Positions 8,157 through 15,943 of a stretch of DNA of 44,370 nt are shown piece by piece. Positions within the stretch are counted from its first letter, which is position 1; every line of letters starts with the position of its first letter. The notes beneath the pieces are model-generated. The model searched no databases. It worked only from the letters and a program-made list of their open reading frames with translations, and was not told the origin of the DNA. This DNA comes from a virus: the IMG/VR virus record IMGVR_UViG_3300032223_001186, positions 1 through 44,370 of that record; one strand, written 5' to 3'. The position numbers and the translations under genes were made by a program.

Positions 8157-8564
8157 TTAGGCTCCCAGAACTCCCAGAAGAACGCCCACAGTGGCACCGG
8201 CCCCGGAAGTCATGGCCGCTTGAGTCGGATCGTAGAACCCGATGAAAGTGCCGGACGGGTTGGCGTCAATCGTCATACCGTACCGGACGTTGGTTGTCGC
8301 ATCCAGCGTGCCGCCTGAGGCATAAAGCTTGTCGCCGGGTTTGATGCTGGTGTTGACCAGAGGAGAGTTCGCCAGCCGAGAGATAACGAACAGGTTGAAC
8401 GAACCGTTCGTCAGCACCGTGGCACCAAGGACGACCGACTGATAGGCGTCGAGCGCCACAGCGGGAATCTGGCCGACGAGAACAAAGTCGCCAGCGAGTA
8501 CCGAAGACGGCAACGCGATATTGCGTCGGCTGCTGGGTGTCCCGGTATAGAGTTGGTTCATCAT
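8157..8564 (-). CDS. Capsid decoration protein (DUF2190-like)
   Basis: A 135-residue protein between the protease-scaffold and the major capsid gene. It is small, glycine- and alanine-rich and beta-prone. The segment SVLAGDFVLVGQIPAVAL and a C-terminal run ending GATVGVLLGVLGA recall DUF2190-type or lambda gpD-like head stabilising proteins, which usually hold this gene position. In that family trimers or similar assemblies sit on the capsid surface after expansion. Two ATG codons stand in tandem at the start and cannot be told apart; the first is used here. It begins 3 nt after the protease stop. Confidence 0.72.
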   Translation of the reverse strand: MMNQLYTGTPSSRRNIALPSSVLAGDFVLVGQIPAVALDAYQSVVLGATVLTNGSFNLFVISRLANSPLVNTSIKPGDKLYASGGTLDATTNVRYGMTIDANPSGTFIGFYDPTQAAMTSGAGATVGVLLGVLGA

Positions 8565-8567
8565 GGC

Positions 8568-10211
8568 TTAGTTGGCCCGCCCTTCCGCAGCCTTCTTCGA
8601 AGCTGCTTCGCTGAGTCCAAGTTCCTGGAAGATCCCGGCGAACTCGTCGAGGCTTTCTTTCTCTTCGGCCCGCGCCTTGATTCGCGCTTCCGCGATCTTG
8701 ATCGGATCGGCCGCCAGTTCGGTACCGACGTTGAAGCCGCGAACATTGCCGCCGAGGATTGCGCCGAGCCGCTTCGCTTCCGTATTCACCAGAACCGTCA
8801 GAGCGTCCGCGTCAACCGCGCCGTCCTTGGTCGGAATGGTTTCACGCAGCACGGTATCGACCACATAAGACTTCTGCGCTTCGGTGAATCCGATGGTTGC
8901 CAGAGCGCGGTGAGCGATGACGGTAGCGTCCCCGCGCCGGGCTCGTTCCTGAAGCGGAGCCGTCGCAGCAGCGATGCCCGCCTCAATGAGTCGTTTAATT
9001 TCGGCTTCGTTCATTTCGACGTTGCCCCTTTCTTCTGAATCCAAAATCCCTGCATCCCGTGCCGCTTCAGCCAGCGCCAGACCGCCGCGCCCTGCCTTTG
9101 TCACGTAGTCGACGCTTTCGACATAGTCGATGCTGGCCAGTTCCGGTTTTCCTTCGACCAGACGCCCAGTACCCTTACCACCGGCCCGGATGCTAAGACC
9201 GATATGCGGAGCGCGTTCTTCAACCTTCTGCGCATAATCCGCCATGACCTTCGCTTCGGCGTACAGTCCCGGTCCTTTCGCGCCGTTTGCGTCCCACCGT
9301 GCGTTGCTGGTGAGGATGGCAGCCAAGTTGTCCAGATTGCCTTCAGGTCTCGCTGATTCTTCCGCCATCGTCGGATGGTTCCAGAACATCAGCGTGCCCG
9401 CTTTGAATTTGTCGGCGCTGGCTTCGAGCACTGCCGCCGGATAGTGTGCGGTTGAGCCTGTACCGGGAGAAATGAGTTTCACAGGGTACACCGACCGAGC
9501 CTCGATCAACTTCAGATCGGTCAGGAACTCCGCGCCGGACGATTCCACGAGTTTTAGGTCTGCCGCCTGAGTTCCGGTCGCCGACTCTTTCGCATCCGCG
9601 CCAGCCTGCCACGCCTTCGGCAAGTACTTCTCCCATCCTTTGCGCTTCGCTATGGCAATGATACGCGACTTGATGCCGCTCGGCCCGAGGTTACCGGAAC
9701 CGGCTCGTCCCATCGCGTGAACCGCCGCCATGATATCTTCCGGCTTCAGGATTGGAAATGATCTGCCTTTACCGGCGAAGTCGTCATGAGAAGCCTTGTC
9801 GCGCGCGGCCTTGGAAATGAACCGCTCATAGACAGGGAATTCTGAGTAAAGATTGTCGCGCTTCGACTCTTCCATCGCTGCCAGGTGATCCGCTTCGTCC
9901 GCTTCAGTCTCGTAGACCGTCCGGACTGCCACGTCTTCACTCTGGTCGAAATCAATAGTGGCCTTTGCAGCCCCGGCGCCGGTTTGCGAGATCGAATATG
10001 GCGCCCGGTATGTGTCACCATTGCACTGGTAGATTACGTCGCCAGATTCGGCATCCCCGAAGTAATCAACAAAGTAGCCCCATGATTGAGTCCCGCGGAA
10101 GTGATCCGAGATTTCATCGCGCAGTCGAGATATCACGTCGCTGGAAGCGAGTTCGCTTGCAGCCTCGCGAATCGCCACCGTGATTGCCGCATGTTCTGCG
10201 TGAAGTGCCAT
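8568..10211 (-). CDS. Capsid maturation protease with scaffold region
   Basis: A 547-residue protein with several parts. Residues 1-110 form an N-terminal domain with DYFGDAESGDVIYQCNGD. Around residues 125-200 is a DUF6582-like helical segment (GIKSRIIAIAKRKGWEKYLP) that I recognise from phage head genes. Residues about 240-390 look like a prohead protease: a candidate catalytic His lies in FWNHP (near 279), a candidate Ser in HIGLSIRA (near 340), and SVDYVTKAGRGG follows. The C-terminal 150 residues are charged, helical and scaffold-like. The gene order protease, decoration, capsid supports this reading. The start is set at ATG 10211; a TTG three codons upstream is possible. A TACGAT -10-like hexamer lies 8 nt upstream of this ATG. 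Confidence 0.85.
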   Translation of the reverse strand: MALHAEHAAITVAIREAASELASSDVISRLRDEISDHFRGTQSWGYFVDYFGDAESGDVIYQCNGDTYRAPYSISQTGAGAAKATIDFDQSEDVAVRTVYETEADEADHLAAMEESKRDNLYSEFPVYERFISKAARDKASHDDFAGKGRSFPILKPEDIMAAVHAMGRAGSGNLGPSGIKSRIIAIAKRKGWEKYLPKAWQAGADAKESATGTQAADLKLVESSGAEFLTDLKLIEARSVYPVKLISPGTGSTAHYPAAVLEASADKFKAGTLMFWNHPTMAEESARPEGNLDNLAAILTSNARWDANGAKGPGLYAEAKVMADYAQKVEERAPHIGLSIRAGGKGTGRLVEGKPELASIDYVESVDYVTKAGRGGLALAEAARDAGILDSEERGNVEMNEAEIKRLIEAGIAAATAPLQERARRGDATVIAHRALATIGFTEAQKSYVVDTVLRETIPTKDGAVDADALTVLVNTEAKRLGAILGGNVRGFNVGTELAADPIKIAEARIKARAEEKESLDEFAGIFQELGLSEAASKKAAEGRAN

Positions 10212-10219
10212 CTGGCGCA

Positions 10220-10225
10220 ATCGTA
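10220..10225 (-). promoter_or_regulatory. Candidate -10 hexamer TACGAT for the capsid operon
   Basis: TACGAT lies 8 nt before the protease ATG with TTGCTG 18 nt further upstream. No Shine-Dalgarno sequence is seen. The placement matches the leaderless pattern seen at other first genes of this genome. Confidence 0.4.
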
Positions 10226-10284
10226 AACGGGATTATTGACCGTCAGCAAACAAACCGACAGGAATTATGTAGACTGGTATTCAC

Positions 10285-10581
10285 ATGGTCGGCAAAACGT
10301 GCTCGAAGTGCAAACTCTCCCCCGCCACGGCGAAACATCCCTGGTGCCTTGAATGCCGCGCCGAGAATCAGGCCGCAAACCGTGAGGCGAAAGATGCTCT
10401 GGCCCGAACCAAAGGCTACAGCGAAGGCGTTGACGCCATGCGCGAGACGCTGGCCGCCGAGTTCGAACGTCTCGGTACCGCCGTGGTCACGTGCCTGGAA
10501 GTCAGCAAGGCTATCCGAGTGTCGCCGCGACCTTCACTGCGTCTGGACGCGAACTACAACGTCGTGCTGCCTGGTCGTTAG
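10285..10581 (+). CDS. Small zinc-finger-like protein on the opposite strand
   Basis: A 98-residue protein beginning MVGKTCSKCKLSPATAKHPW. Four cysteines in the pattern C-x2-C-x11-C-x2-C (CSKC ... CLEC) form a likely zinc-binding site in the first 25 residues, followed by a charged helix (REAKDALARTKGYSEGVDAM) and a short beta-prone tail. The gene stands alone on the plus strand between minus-strand head genes and overlaps the neighbouring convergent gene by 4 nt. No Shine-Dalgarno sequence is visible; TAGACT lies 9 nt upstream of the ATG. Similar short Cys-rich proteins are common in phages and often have unknown roles; DNA or protein binding is possible. I do not recognise a specific family. 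Confidence 0.72.
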   Translation: MVGKTCSKCKLSPATAKHPWCLECRAENQAANREAKDALARTKGYSEGVDAMRETLAAEFERLGTAVVTCLEVSKAIRVSPRPSLRLDANYNVVLPGR

Positions 10582-10862
10582 TTGTAAGGCTCGTATGCCA
10601 CGCTGAGAGTCGCGCCGGTCGGCACATAGGCGTAGAACGCTGCCAGCGAATAGGCCGGTGAGCCCGCCTGATCGTTCATGGGAGGCGTGGTGTAGCCGGA
10701 CCCGGTCGGCACCGGCAGTCCCCTGCTGGAAGTCGTGGCCGAGTCTCCGATTCGCACAGTACCCGAACCTGTGACGGCGAAGTCGATCCATCGCGCCGTG
10801 ATGTTTGTGGACGAAATCTGAACGGTCGTGTTGGCCCCGGTAAAATCTGCAAGGTTTGTCAT
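10578..10862 (-). CDS. Small beta-rich virion-like protein
   Basis: A 94-residue protein starting MTNLADFTGANTTVQISS. It is rich in Gly, Thr, Ser and Val and appears to be all beta. It ends in GATLSVAYEPYN, which resembles the end of the plus-strand protein at 11305-11766 (GGDIGWYVEYETVAD). Such short proteins are often accessory head or tail surface proteins. The ATG at 10862 has a perfect TATAAT 6 nt upstream and no Shine-Dalgarno sequence, so it probably heads a leaderless transcript. The frame continues upstream to a TTG but the ATG is preferred. Confidence 0.65.
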   Translation of the reverse strand: MTNLADFTGANTTVQISSTNITARWIDFAVTGSGTVRIGDSATTSSRGLPVPTGSGYTTPPMNDQAGSPAYSLAAFYAYVPTGATLSVAYEPYN

Positions 10863-10891
10863 GACCGCATTATAGACGTACAATCGGATTC
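10856..10891. promoter_or_regulatory. Divergent leaderless promoter pair
   Basis: Plus strand: TTGTCA (10856-10861), 17-bp spacer, TACAAT (10879-10884), then 7 nt to ATG 10892. Minus strand: TATAAT (10874-10869), then 6 nt to ATG 10862. The two start codons are separated by only 29 nt, so both transcripts would begin at or next to their start codons. The geometry is the same as at 15915-15943. Confidence 0.7.
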
Positions 10892-11311
10892 ATGAAAGCC
10901 TACATCGTGATTTTGCTGCTGGCCACGTGTTGCGGACTTCTCGCTTGGATTGCTTGGAAAGTCACGATACTGGTCGAATCTGTCAAGCTGACCGGATCGG
11001 AATTGACCTCCGAACTGCGTCAGGGAGTTGACCGCATGGTTCGGGATATTCCGCCCGCAATCTACATCCCGCCTTATCCTGAACCGCCCGCCGCGCCTGC
11101 GCCACCTATTACTGTTGGCCCTGCTTGGGGACTGTCCAGTATTCCGAAACCAGCGAATCAGGATTACGAAATCCTGAAACGCGTCAACGGCGAACTGGTT
11201 CACCACTGCTGGCGCCATGCAGGGTCGGCCGATATCTCTGAAGCTCTGACACATCCCGAGCTTGCCATCCGCCGGCCCGATGGCACGATTGAAGGAGACT
11301 CGCAGTGCTGA
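10892..11311 (+). CDS. Membrane-anchored protein of the spike cassette
   Basis: A 139-residue protein with one N-terminal transmembrane segment (YIVILLLATCCGLLAWIAW), then a charged helical stretch, a proline-rich linker (PPYPEPPAAPAPP) and a C-terminal domain of about 60 residues containing the pair HHCW. It is the first gene of a three-gene plus-strand unit that ends with a beta-helix protein. The promoter just upstream gives a leaderless start. The layout suggests a membrane anchor with a domain outside or inside the cell. The family is not recognised; a role in host-surface change or in spike production is possible but unproven. Confidence 0.72.
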   Translation: MKAYIVILLLATCCGLLAWIAWKVTILVESVKLTGSELTSELRQGVDRMVRDIPPAIYIPPYPEPPAAPAPPITVGPAWGLSSIPKPANQDYEILKRVNGELVHHCWRHAGSADISEALTHPELAIRRPDGTIEGDSQC

Positions 11312-11766
11312 CACCTCGCTCCCCGCTTCAGAACGATACTGGCACCGCTCTGGGTACACTGGCGAATCCGCTTCGTGTTGACCCAATCAACTCCACCCCG
11401 CAAACCGTCACCGGCACCGTCAATGCGATCTCCCCGGTTCTAACAACGAAGTCCAGTGGTTCCAGTCACATTACGACGAACACGAATACTCAGATCGTCG
11501 CCGCGCCTGGCGCCGGGTTTCACCTCCGCATTCATCGGCTCTGGTGTCAGAACGGGTCCGGCGGCGCTACCACGTGGTGCTACTGGGGAAACGGATCTGG
11601 AGACCTCGTAACAGGTCCGGCGTGCTCACTGGCCGCCAATCAGCCGTTCGGCATGGATATCAAAGGCGCGTGGGTTCTCAGTTCCAATACCGGGTTGTTC
11701 CTTAGCACTGCAACCACCGGCGGCGACATTGGCTGGTATGTCGAATATGAGACGGTGGCGGACTAA
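11305..11766 (+). CDS. Beta-rich structural protein of the spike cassette
   Basis: A 153-residue protein starting at GTG 11305, supported by a strong ribosome-binding site (AAGGAG, about 8 nt upstream) and a 7-nt overlap with the previous gene. The N-terminal 45 residues are loose and Thr/Pro-rich; the rest is Gly-, Ser- and Thr-rich beta sequence with several aromatic residues (WCQNGSGGATTWCYWGNGSG). The C-terminus GGDIGWYVEYETVAD resembles that of the minus-strand protein at 10578-10862. It probably belongs to a family of small jelly-roll-like virion surface proteins. The stop overlaps the ATG of the spike gene (TAATG). The function is inferred from context only. Confidence 0.72.
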   Translation: MLTPRSPLQNDTGTALGTLANPLRVDPINSTPQTVTGTVNAISPVLTTKSSGSSHITTNTNTQIVAAPGAGFHLRIHRLWCQNGSGGATTWCYWGNGSGDLVTGPACSLAANQPFGMDIKGAWVLSSNTGLFLSTATTGGDIGWYVEYETVAD

Positions 11767-13103
11767 TGGCGCTTTCTGCAAACACGGTTCTTGAGATTCG
11801 CACCACGGGAAGCGATACGAATGGCGGAGGCTTTGTTACCGGAGCTTCCGGTACCGACTGGAGCCAACAGAACGCCGCCCAGTATTCCGTCACTGACGGC
11901 GTGACCGCTGGAACTACTACCATCGTCAGCGCCACGGCGAATTTCGGGACGGATGTTGTCGGCAATCTGATCTACGTGCAAGGTGGCACCGGAGCCGTCG
12001 CCGCTGGCTGGTATCAGATCATCTCTCGAACCAACGCGACTACCATCGTTGTTGATCGGTCAACGGGACTTACTTCCGGAACCGGAGTCACCCTGAAGAT
12101 CGGCGGCGCGCTGGCCACCATCGGCGTCGGACTCGCACTCATGACCGTCAGCGGCATGACGATGTACGTCAAAAACACCGCCACCTATTCCATCGGCACC
12201 GGTCTGACTTGGCCCGCGGGTCCGAACTATGGTGCCGAGACCCGCATGATCGGCTACACAACAACTCGCGGCGACGGCGGCCGAGCTATTGTTAAGGCCA
12301 CGGCGGCTATCACTGGCCTGACGATAGGACAGTCGGGTTGCGGGATTGAGAACTTTGAGTTCGACGGCAACAGCACTGGGACGACGGGAATCCTTGTCTC
12401 AGCGGCCTATATGCCGTCCGTTTACAACGTCTGGGCTCACCACTGGACGGCGGAAGGAATCAACGCCACCAGCAATCTCGCTGTAATTTCACGTTGCGAA
12501 GTGAACAGCTGCGCGGGAACAAACGGAGCGCTGGCTATCGCTTCCGGCTGCACGTTGATCTTCTGCTATTCCCACGACAACACGAAGTCCGGGTTCTACA
12601 CCGCTGCAAACTCGAACGTGGACTACTGCGTATCCGCCAACAACACTGGCGCGAATTCGCACGGATTCAGCAGCCAGTACGGCACCGCTTTCATGGGTTG
12701 CGTGGCCTACAATAACGCTGGGTCCGGGTTCTTTTACGGCACCAACATCGCCGCGCCCATAACCAGGTGCATCGCGGTTAACAACGGAGGTTACGGCGTC
12801 AATTTTGGCCTGACCGGATCTCCCGTCATCCCGTGGATCAACTACAACGCCTTCTACAACAACACCAGCGGAGCGCGAAACGGGATCGGCGCGGGCGCGA
12901 ACGACGTCACCCTGACCGGCGTTCCGTTCACGAACGCAGCGGGTGGCGATTACAGCCTCAACAACACCGCCGGACAAGGTGCGGCATGTCGATCTGTTGG
13001 GTTCCCTGGAACCGCAATCTATGGCACCGGATACGCCGACATCGGACCATTGCGACATCAGGACCCTTCCGCCAGCACCAACATATTCCCGATCTTCGAT
13101 TAG
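11766..13103 (+). CDS. Beta-helix tailspike-like protein
   Basis: A 445-residue protein whose middle (about residues 180-350) shows successive short turns with Asn/Gly-rich ends, for example GIENFEFDGNSTGTTGILVS, YSHDNTKSGFYTA and CVAYNNAGSGFFYG. This is typical of right-handed parallel beta-helices of the pectate-lyase or NosD type, which many phage tailspikes use to bind or cut surface polysaccharide. No catalytic residues can be assigned by eye. The N-terminal part could be an attachment domain. The gene ends the plus-strand cassette and overlaps the convergent gp10-like gene by 3-4 nt. It could be a spike, a depolymerase, or a host-expressed surface protein. Confidence 0.78.
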   Translation: MALSANTVLEIRTTGSDTNGGGFVTGASGTDWSQQNAAQYSVTDGVTAGTTTIVSATANFGTDVVGNLIYVQGGTGAVAAGWYQIISRTNATTIVVDRSTGLTSGTGVTLKIGGALATIGVGLALMTVSGMTMYVKNTATYSIGTGLTWPAGPNYGAETRMIGYTTTRGDGGRAIVKATAAITGLTIGQSGCGIENFEFDGNSTGTTGILVSAAYMPSVYNVWAHHWTAEGINATSNLAVISRCEVNSCAGTNGALAIASGCTLIFCYSHDNTKSGFYTAANSNVDYCVSANNTGANSHGFSSQYGTAFMGCVAYNNAGSGFFYGTNIAAPITRCIAVNNGGYGVNFGLTGSPVIPWINYNAFYNNTSGARNGIGAGANDVTLTGVPFTNAAGGDYSLNNTAGQGAACRSVGFPGTAIYGTGYADIGPLRHQDPSASTNIFPIFD

Positions 13104-13513
13104 TCGATAGCCTGGTTGATCGATTCGCGCGTCATGGACTGCGCCTCGTTTCGATGCTGTTCAAACGCTGGACGCAGATACGGTTGCGCTGGCATCCCCA
13201 CCCAGGATGTCGAATATGGCCCGTCACCGGCCCCCGCTGAAGCCGCTCCCCGAATCCCTGTACCGAACTCCACGTATCCCGCATGATCGGCGTCGAAACT
13301 GACCGCCGCCGCGATGCTTTTCCCGGTTTCCGCTGCCGTCACGTGTCCGGACGCTTTCAGTTCTCCAGTATCCACTGGCACCAGAGCCTGAGCCGTGTCC
13401 AGAACCTCTCCCGCCCACTTGATGACGCCGTTTCGGATGCCTTCGGTGACTTTGGCGATAACGAACCGCCCGCCGTCGCGTGGCTGGTAGACTGCGTGGC
13501 TTGTGATCTTCAT
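13100..13513 (-). CDS. HK97 gp10-like neck/tail completion protein
   Basis: A 137-residue protein with the motifs ALVPVDTGELKASGHV, HAGYVEFGTG and AQPYLRPAFE. This order ('VPvDTG.Lr.s' then 'aYveyGT' then 'qPflrPa') is diagnostic of HK97 gp10-like proteins, which sit at the head-tail neck. The frame is open further upstream, but the ATG at 13513 overlaps the stop of the zinc-ribbon gene (ATGA) and fixes the start. Here the gene lies beside the portal module rather than next to the connector genes 8 kb away, which is a rearranged order. Confidence 0.88.
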   Translation of the reverse strand: MKITSHAVYQPRDGGRFVIAKVTEGIRNGVIKWAGEVLDTAQALVPVDTGELKASGHVTAAETGKSIAAAVSFDADHAGYVEFGTGIRGAASAGAGDGPYSTSWVGMPAQPYLRPAFEQHRNEAQSMTRESINQAID

Positions 13514-13689
13514 AACCGCATCCTGATAAGCGTGAAAGACTCGTGCGATATCCACTGACGAACTCCCGGTGAGACCTCCTGAGCCTTCCACTCACATCCG
13601 CATTCGGGACACGTCCAGACGTCGCCGCTGACGTTTCCCGCCACCACCGCATCGTGGAAGTGCTTTGAACAGCATTCATCGTCGTGCAT
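13510..13689 (-). CDS. Small zinc-ribbon protein in the portal operon
   Basis: A 59-residue protein starting MHDDECCSKHFHDAVVAG. It contains CPECGCEW, and the first Cys-Cys and His residues could complete a zinc site. It lies between the gpF-like fragment and the gp10-like gene, with its start 5 nt after the preceding stop and its own stop overlapping the next ATG (ATGA). Its size and layout suggest a small structural or assembly factor. The family is unknown to me; the call of a real gene rests on coupling and the zinc-ribbon pattern. Confidence 0.65.
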   Translation of the reverse strand: MHDDECCSKHFHDAVVAGNVSGDVWTCPECGCEWKAQEVSPGVRQWISHESFTLIRMRL

Positions 13690-13693
13690 GAAA

Positions 13694-13993
13694 TCAGTCA
13701 ACGTACACCCTCCTTCTGGAATCCCGATAGGTGACGCTACAGGTGCAGTTTGGATGTAGCGGTGGTTCGTCGACCGGACCGAATCCATCTTCAGACGGGA
13801 AGAAATCGTCTTCTTCGATCTCTCCTTCGTCCGCGTTCTCGATACACCCCTCACAATTGCCCGCCCTGCCACCAGGTCCGAGCCACCAGCGTTTGTAGAC
13901 GATGTCCTCGTAGTAGTAGGACCCCGGAGCCTCCACAAGCGCCAGAACCGCCGCTGTGGCTTTAAGAATTTCAGCTTCGACTGGTGTCGGCAT
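13694..13993 (-). CDS. Orphan C-terminal domain of a gpF-like minor head protein
   Basis: A 99-residue protein that carries CEGCIENADEG followed by PLHPNCTC near the end. The pattern 'C..C......(~40)..lHPnCrC' is the signature of the C-terminal domain of Mu gpF/SPP1 gp7-like minor head proteins, which normally have more than 200 further residues before it. Here only this zinc-binding-like end is present. It starts 22 nt inside the portal gene, so translation is coupled to the portal. It may be a minimal minor head protein or a remnant that was kept. The portal C-terminus does not carry the missing part as far as I can see. Confidence 0.75.
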   Translation of the reverse strand: MPTPVEAEILKATAAVLALVEAPGSYYYEDIVYKRWWLGPGGRAGNCEGCIENADEGEIEEDDFFPSEDGFGPVDEPPLHPNCTCSVTYRDSRRRVYVD

Positions 13994-15914
13994 CTTCTTC
14001 CGCCGCTTTCAGCATCTGAACTGCCCGCGCCAGCCGCGCCGCCGCTTCCTGCAGTGTCTTTACTTCCGGCCGCGACTCCTTCACCGGCTTCCCGTCGCCC
14101 GGTTTGCCGAACGCTGGTTTCGGCGTCAGAGCGTTCTGCTGTGCCGCCTTTTGCATAATCTGAGAGTGCTCCGTCCGGTTCTGGTTATAAGCGTTCGGTC
14201 CGTCAGAGGGATACTGTTCCTCCAGAACTTCTTCGTTGTTCTCGATACCGACCTGCTGACCGAGCAACCGCACGGCTTCTTTCTGATCGATACCCTGGCC
14301 GCCCATATATGCCGCTACTATGGCCTGAACCTGCGCCGGAACGTCCGATTCGATGATGGTCGGGAAGTTCACCTGCACCGTGATATCGGTCGTCGGTGTT
14401 GCCGCCTCATAAACCAGATTTCCCTTGCTGTTGCGAACCCGCCGCGCCTCACGAATCACCATCTCACGATTGCCGAATGCTTCCCGCAGTTTGCCCGATG
14501 GAGCTTTGACGCTGGCCTTCAATGCGTAAGTGATAAGCGTGGAGAGATCCTCGCGCCATTCCTCTTGCTGCGCCGTGAAATGGAGTTCGGTCGGACGGTC
14601 CAAACTGGTAGCGGTTGCGAGATTACTGGTATTCATATCCGCAAAGAACGATTCCGGCACCCCGCCTACCATCGCCACCATGAGCTTGTACTCCCGGCAG
14701 TCGGAAGGATTGCCACCGGCTCCGCTTGTGTTGAAGGCTTCCAGTTTAGTCCCCGGCCCGGATGCAAAGATGCTGCCGTCTACCGCTGTCGGGTTCTGAT
14801 CCCACAACGAAGCGGATGGCCCGACCGTGGTCGATAATTGCTGTTTCACGCCCTGAAGCGCCTGCTGGCCACCCTTCGTGGTCAGCGTCATGCTGATCTG
14901 CGCCAAACTCTGCCGGATGGTGGCGAACGATTCCAACATCTTCCGCTGCGCCTTCGCCCAGTCAAGAGCCGCGTACACCAGCGGAATACCGAACTTCCAC
15001 TTCGCAGGACCGCCGCACTTTCGGTGATAGACCGGAATATCCCACCGAACTTGGGCGCCGCCAATCGTTGCTGGTTTCTCTGTCGGTTCATATCCGAGCG
15101 CGGGATACCATGCCGTCATGACTTTTGATGCTTCGGCCCCGGTCACATAGTCGAACGTCTTCTGCACCCATTGCCGCCGGTACAGTTGCGGAGTCTCCGT
15201 GTCGTCCGGATCGCAGATGATCTCCTGAATCTCCAGAGCGTCAATCGTGCGGACGTTCACCTCTCCAGTATTGGCCGTGTCCGTCTGAAGTGCCCAGAAG
15301 ATGTTGCCGTCGTACCGCTTGCGCCGGTCCAGATCCGTCAGCGCAACTTGGCCGAAGACTCGTTTGTTACGTTCCAGAAACGCCTTGATCTCGTCGTTTG
15401 CCGACTCATCCGTGCTGGTGATCTCCACGCCTCGGCCGAAGACATACGTCGCGCTTACGTTGATAAGCCTCTGAATCATCGGGTTTTTTACGTAGTAGAG
15501 CCTAGATATCAGCATGATCTGCTGGATACCCCACCGGGAGAACTCCAGCCACGAACCGTTGATCTCGCGCCGCCAGTCAACGTTCTGCAGGGCGAGCTCG
15601 ATGTCTCCGTATGCGCCCTGTGCGCTGATCCCGGTCGCCTCCCTGAGAAGACGTTCACTCGGAGCACCAGGCCCCGGCATCTTCCAAAACGGCTGCGCCA
15701 TCATGAGCGATTCCTCCAGTTCCCGGTCGTTCTCCTGATCCTCGCGGATACGCAGAGACTCCATCGCTTTCAGGTCCATCAGGGATTCCGTCAGTAATCG
15801 ATTCGCGCGCGCCAGATCGGCCTCGCGTTCGTATCCCCGCGCTGCGGTTCGGATCAGGTCAGGCAGTATTGCCGGCGGTTCGGGTCGGAACCAACTGCGC
15901 GGATTCAGGTTCAT
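13971..15914 (-). CDS. Portal protein
   Basis: A 647-residue protein with portal-like features: an N-terminal helical region, then LYYVKNPMIQRLINVSATYV (the common 'n..v..lv...a.yv.g' segment), ITSTDESANDEIKAFLERNK, an alternating beta region around residues 220-280 (EIICDPDDTETPQLYRRQW), a GGVPESFFADMNTSNLATAT segment near residue 425, and a charged C-terminal tail with KTLQEAAARLARAVQMLKAA. A dodecamer would form the DNA entry pore and bind terminase. The ATG at 15914 follows a TAAAAT hexamer by 7 nt with no Shine-Dalgarno sequence. The stop lies 22 nt inside the gpF-like gene. Confidence 0.92.
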   Translation of the reverse strand: MNLNPRSWFRPEPPAILPDLIRTAARGYEREADLARANRLLTESLMDLKAMESLRIREDQENDRELEESLMMAQPFWKMPGPGAPSERLLREATGISAQGAYGDIELALQNVDWRREINGSWLEFSRWGIQQIMLISRLYYVKNPMIQRLINVSATYVFGRGVEITSTDESANDEIKAFLERNKRVFGQVALTDLDRRKRYDGNIFWALQTDTANTGEVNVRTIDALEIQEIICDPDDTETPQLYRRQWVQKTFDYVTGAEASKVMTAWYPALGYEPTEKPATIGGAQVRWDIPVYHRKCGGPAKWKFGIPLVYAALDWAKAQRKMLESFATIRQSLAQISMTLTTKGGQQALQGVKQQLSTTVGPSASLWDQNPTAVDGSIFASGPGTKLEAFNTSGAGGNPSDCREYKLMVAMVGGVPESFFADMNTSNLATATSLDRPTELHFTAQQEEWREDLSTLITYALKASVKAPSGKLREAFGNREMVIREARRVRNSKGNLVYEAATPTTDITVQVNFPTIIESDVPAQVQAIVAAYMGGQGIDQKEAVRLLGQQVGIENNEEVLEEQYPSDGPNAYNQNRTEHSQIMQKAAQQNALTPKPAFGKPGDGKPVKESRPEVKTLQEAAARLARAVQMLKAAEEDADTSRS

Positions 15915-15943
15915 GGCTTCGATTTTACAGTAAACTGAGGTCT
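15915..15943. promoter_or_regulatory. Second divergent leaderless promoter pair (portal / 15944)
   Basis: Minus strand: TAAAAT (15927-15922) 7 nt before the portal ATG, with GTGCCA at a 17-bp spacing. Plus strand: TAAACT (15931-15936) 7 nt before ATG 15944. The small palindrome TTTACAGTAAA lies at the centre. The 29-nt distance between the two start codons equals that at 10863-10891. Confidence 0.55.

Noticed and set aside
10236-10275. TTGACC-based promoter for the 10285 gene
   Set aside because: TTGACC (10236-10241) is too far from TAGACT (10270-10275), 28 bp, to form a normal pair.
13956-14837. Plus-strand open frame of 293 codons opposite the portal gene
   Set aside because: Rich in Arg, His, Leu and Cys as expected for antisense of a GC-rich gene; no motif and no start signal.
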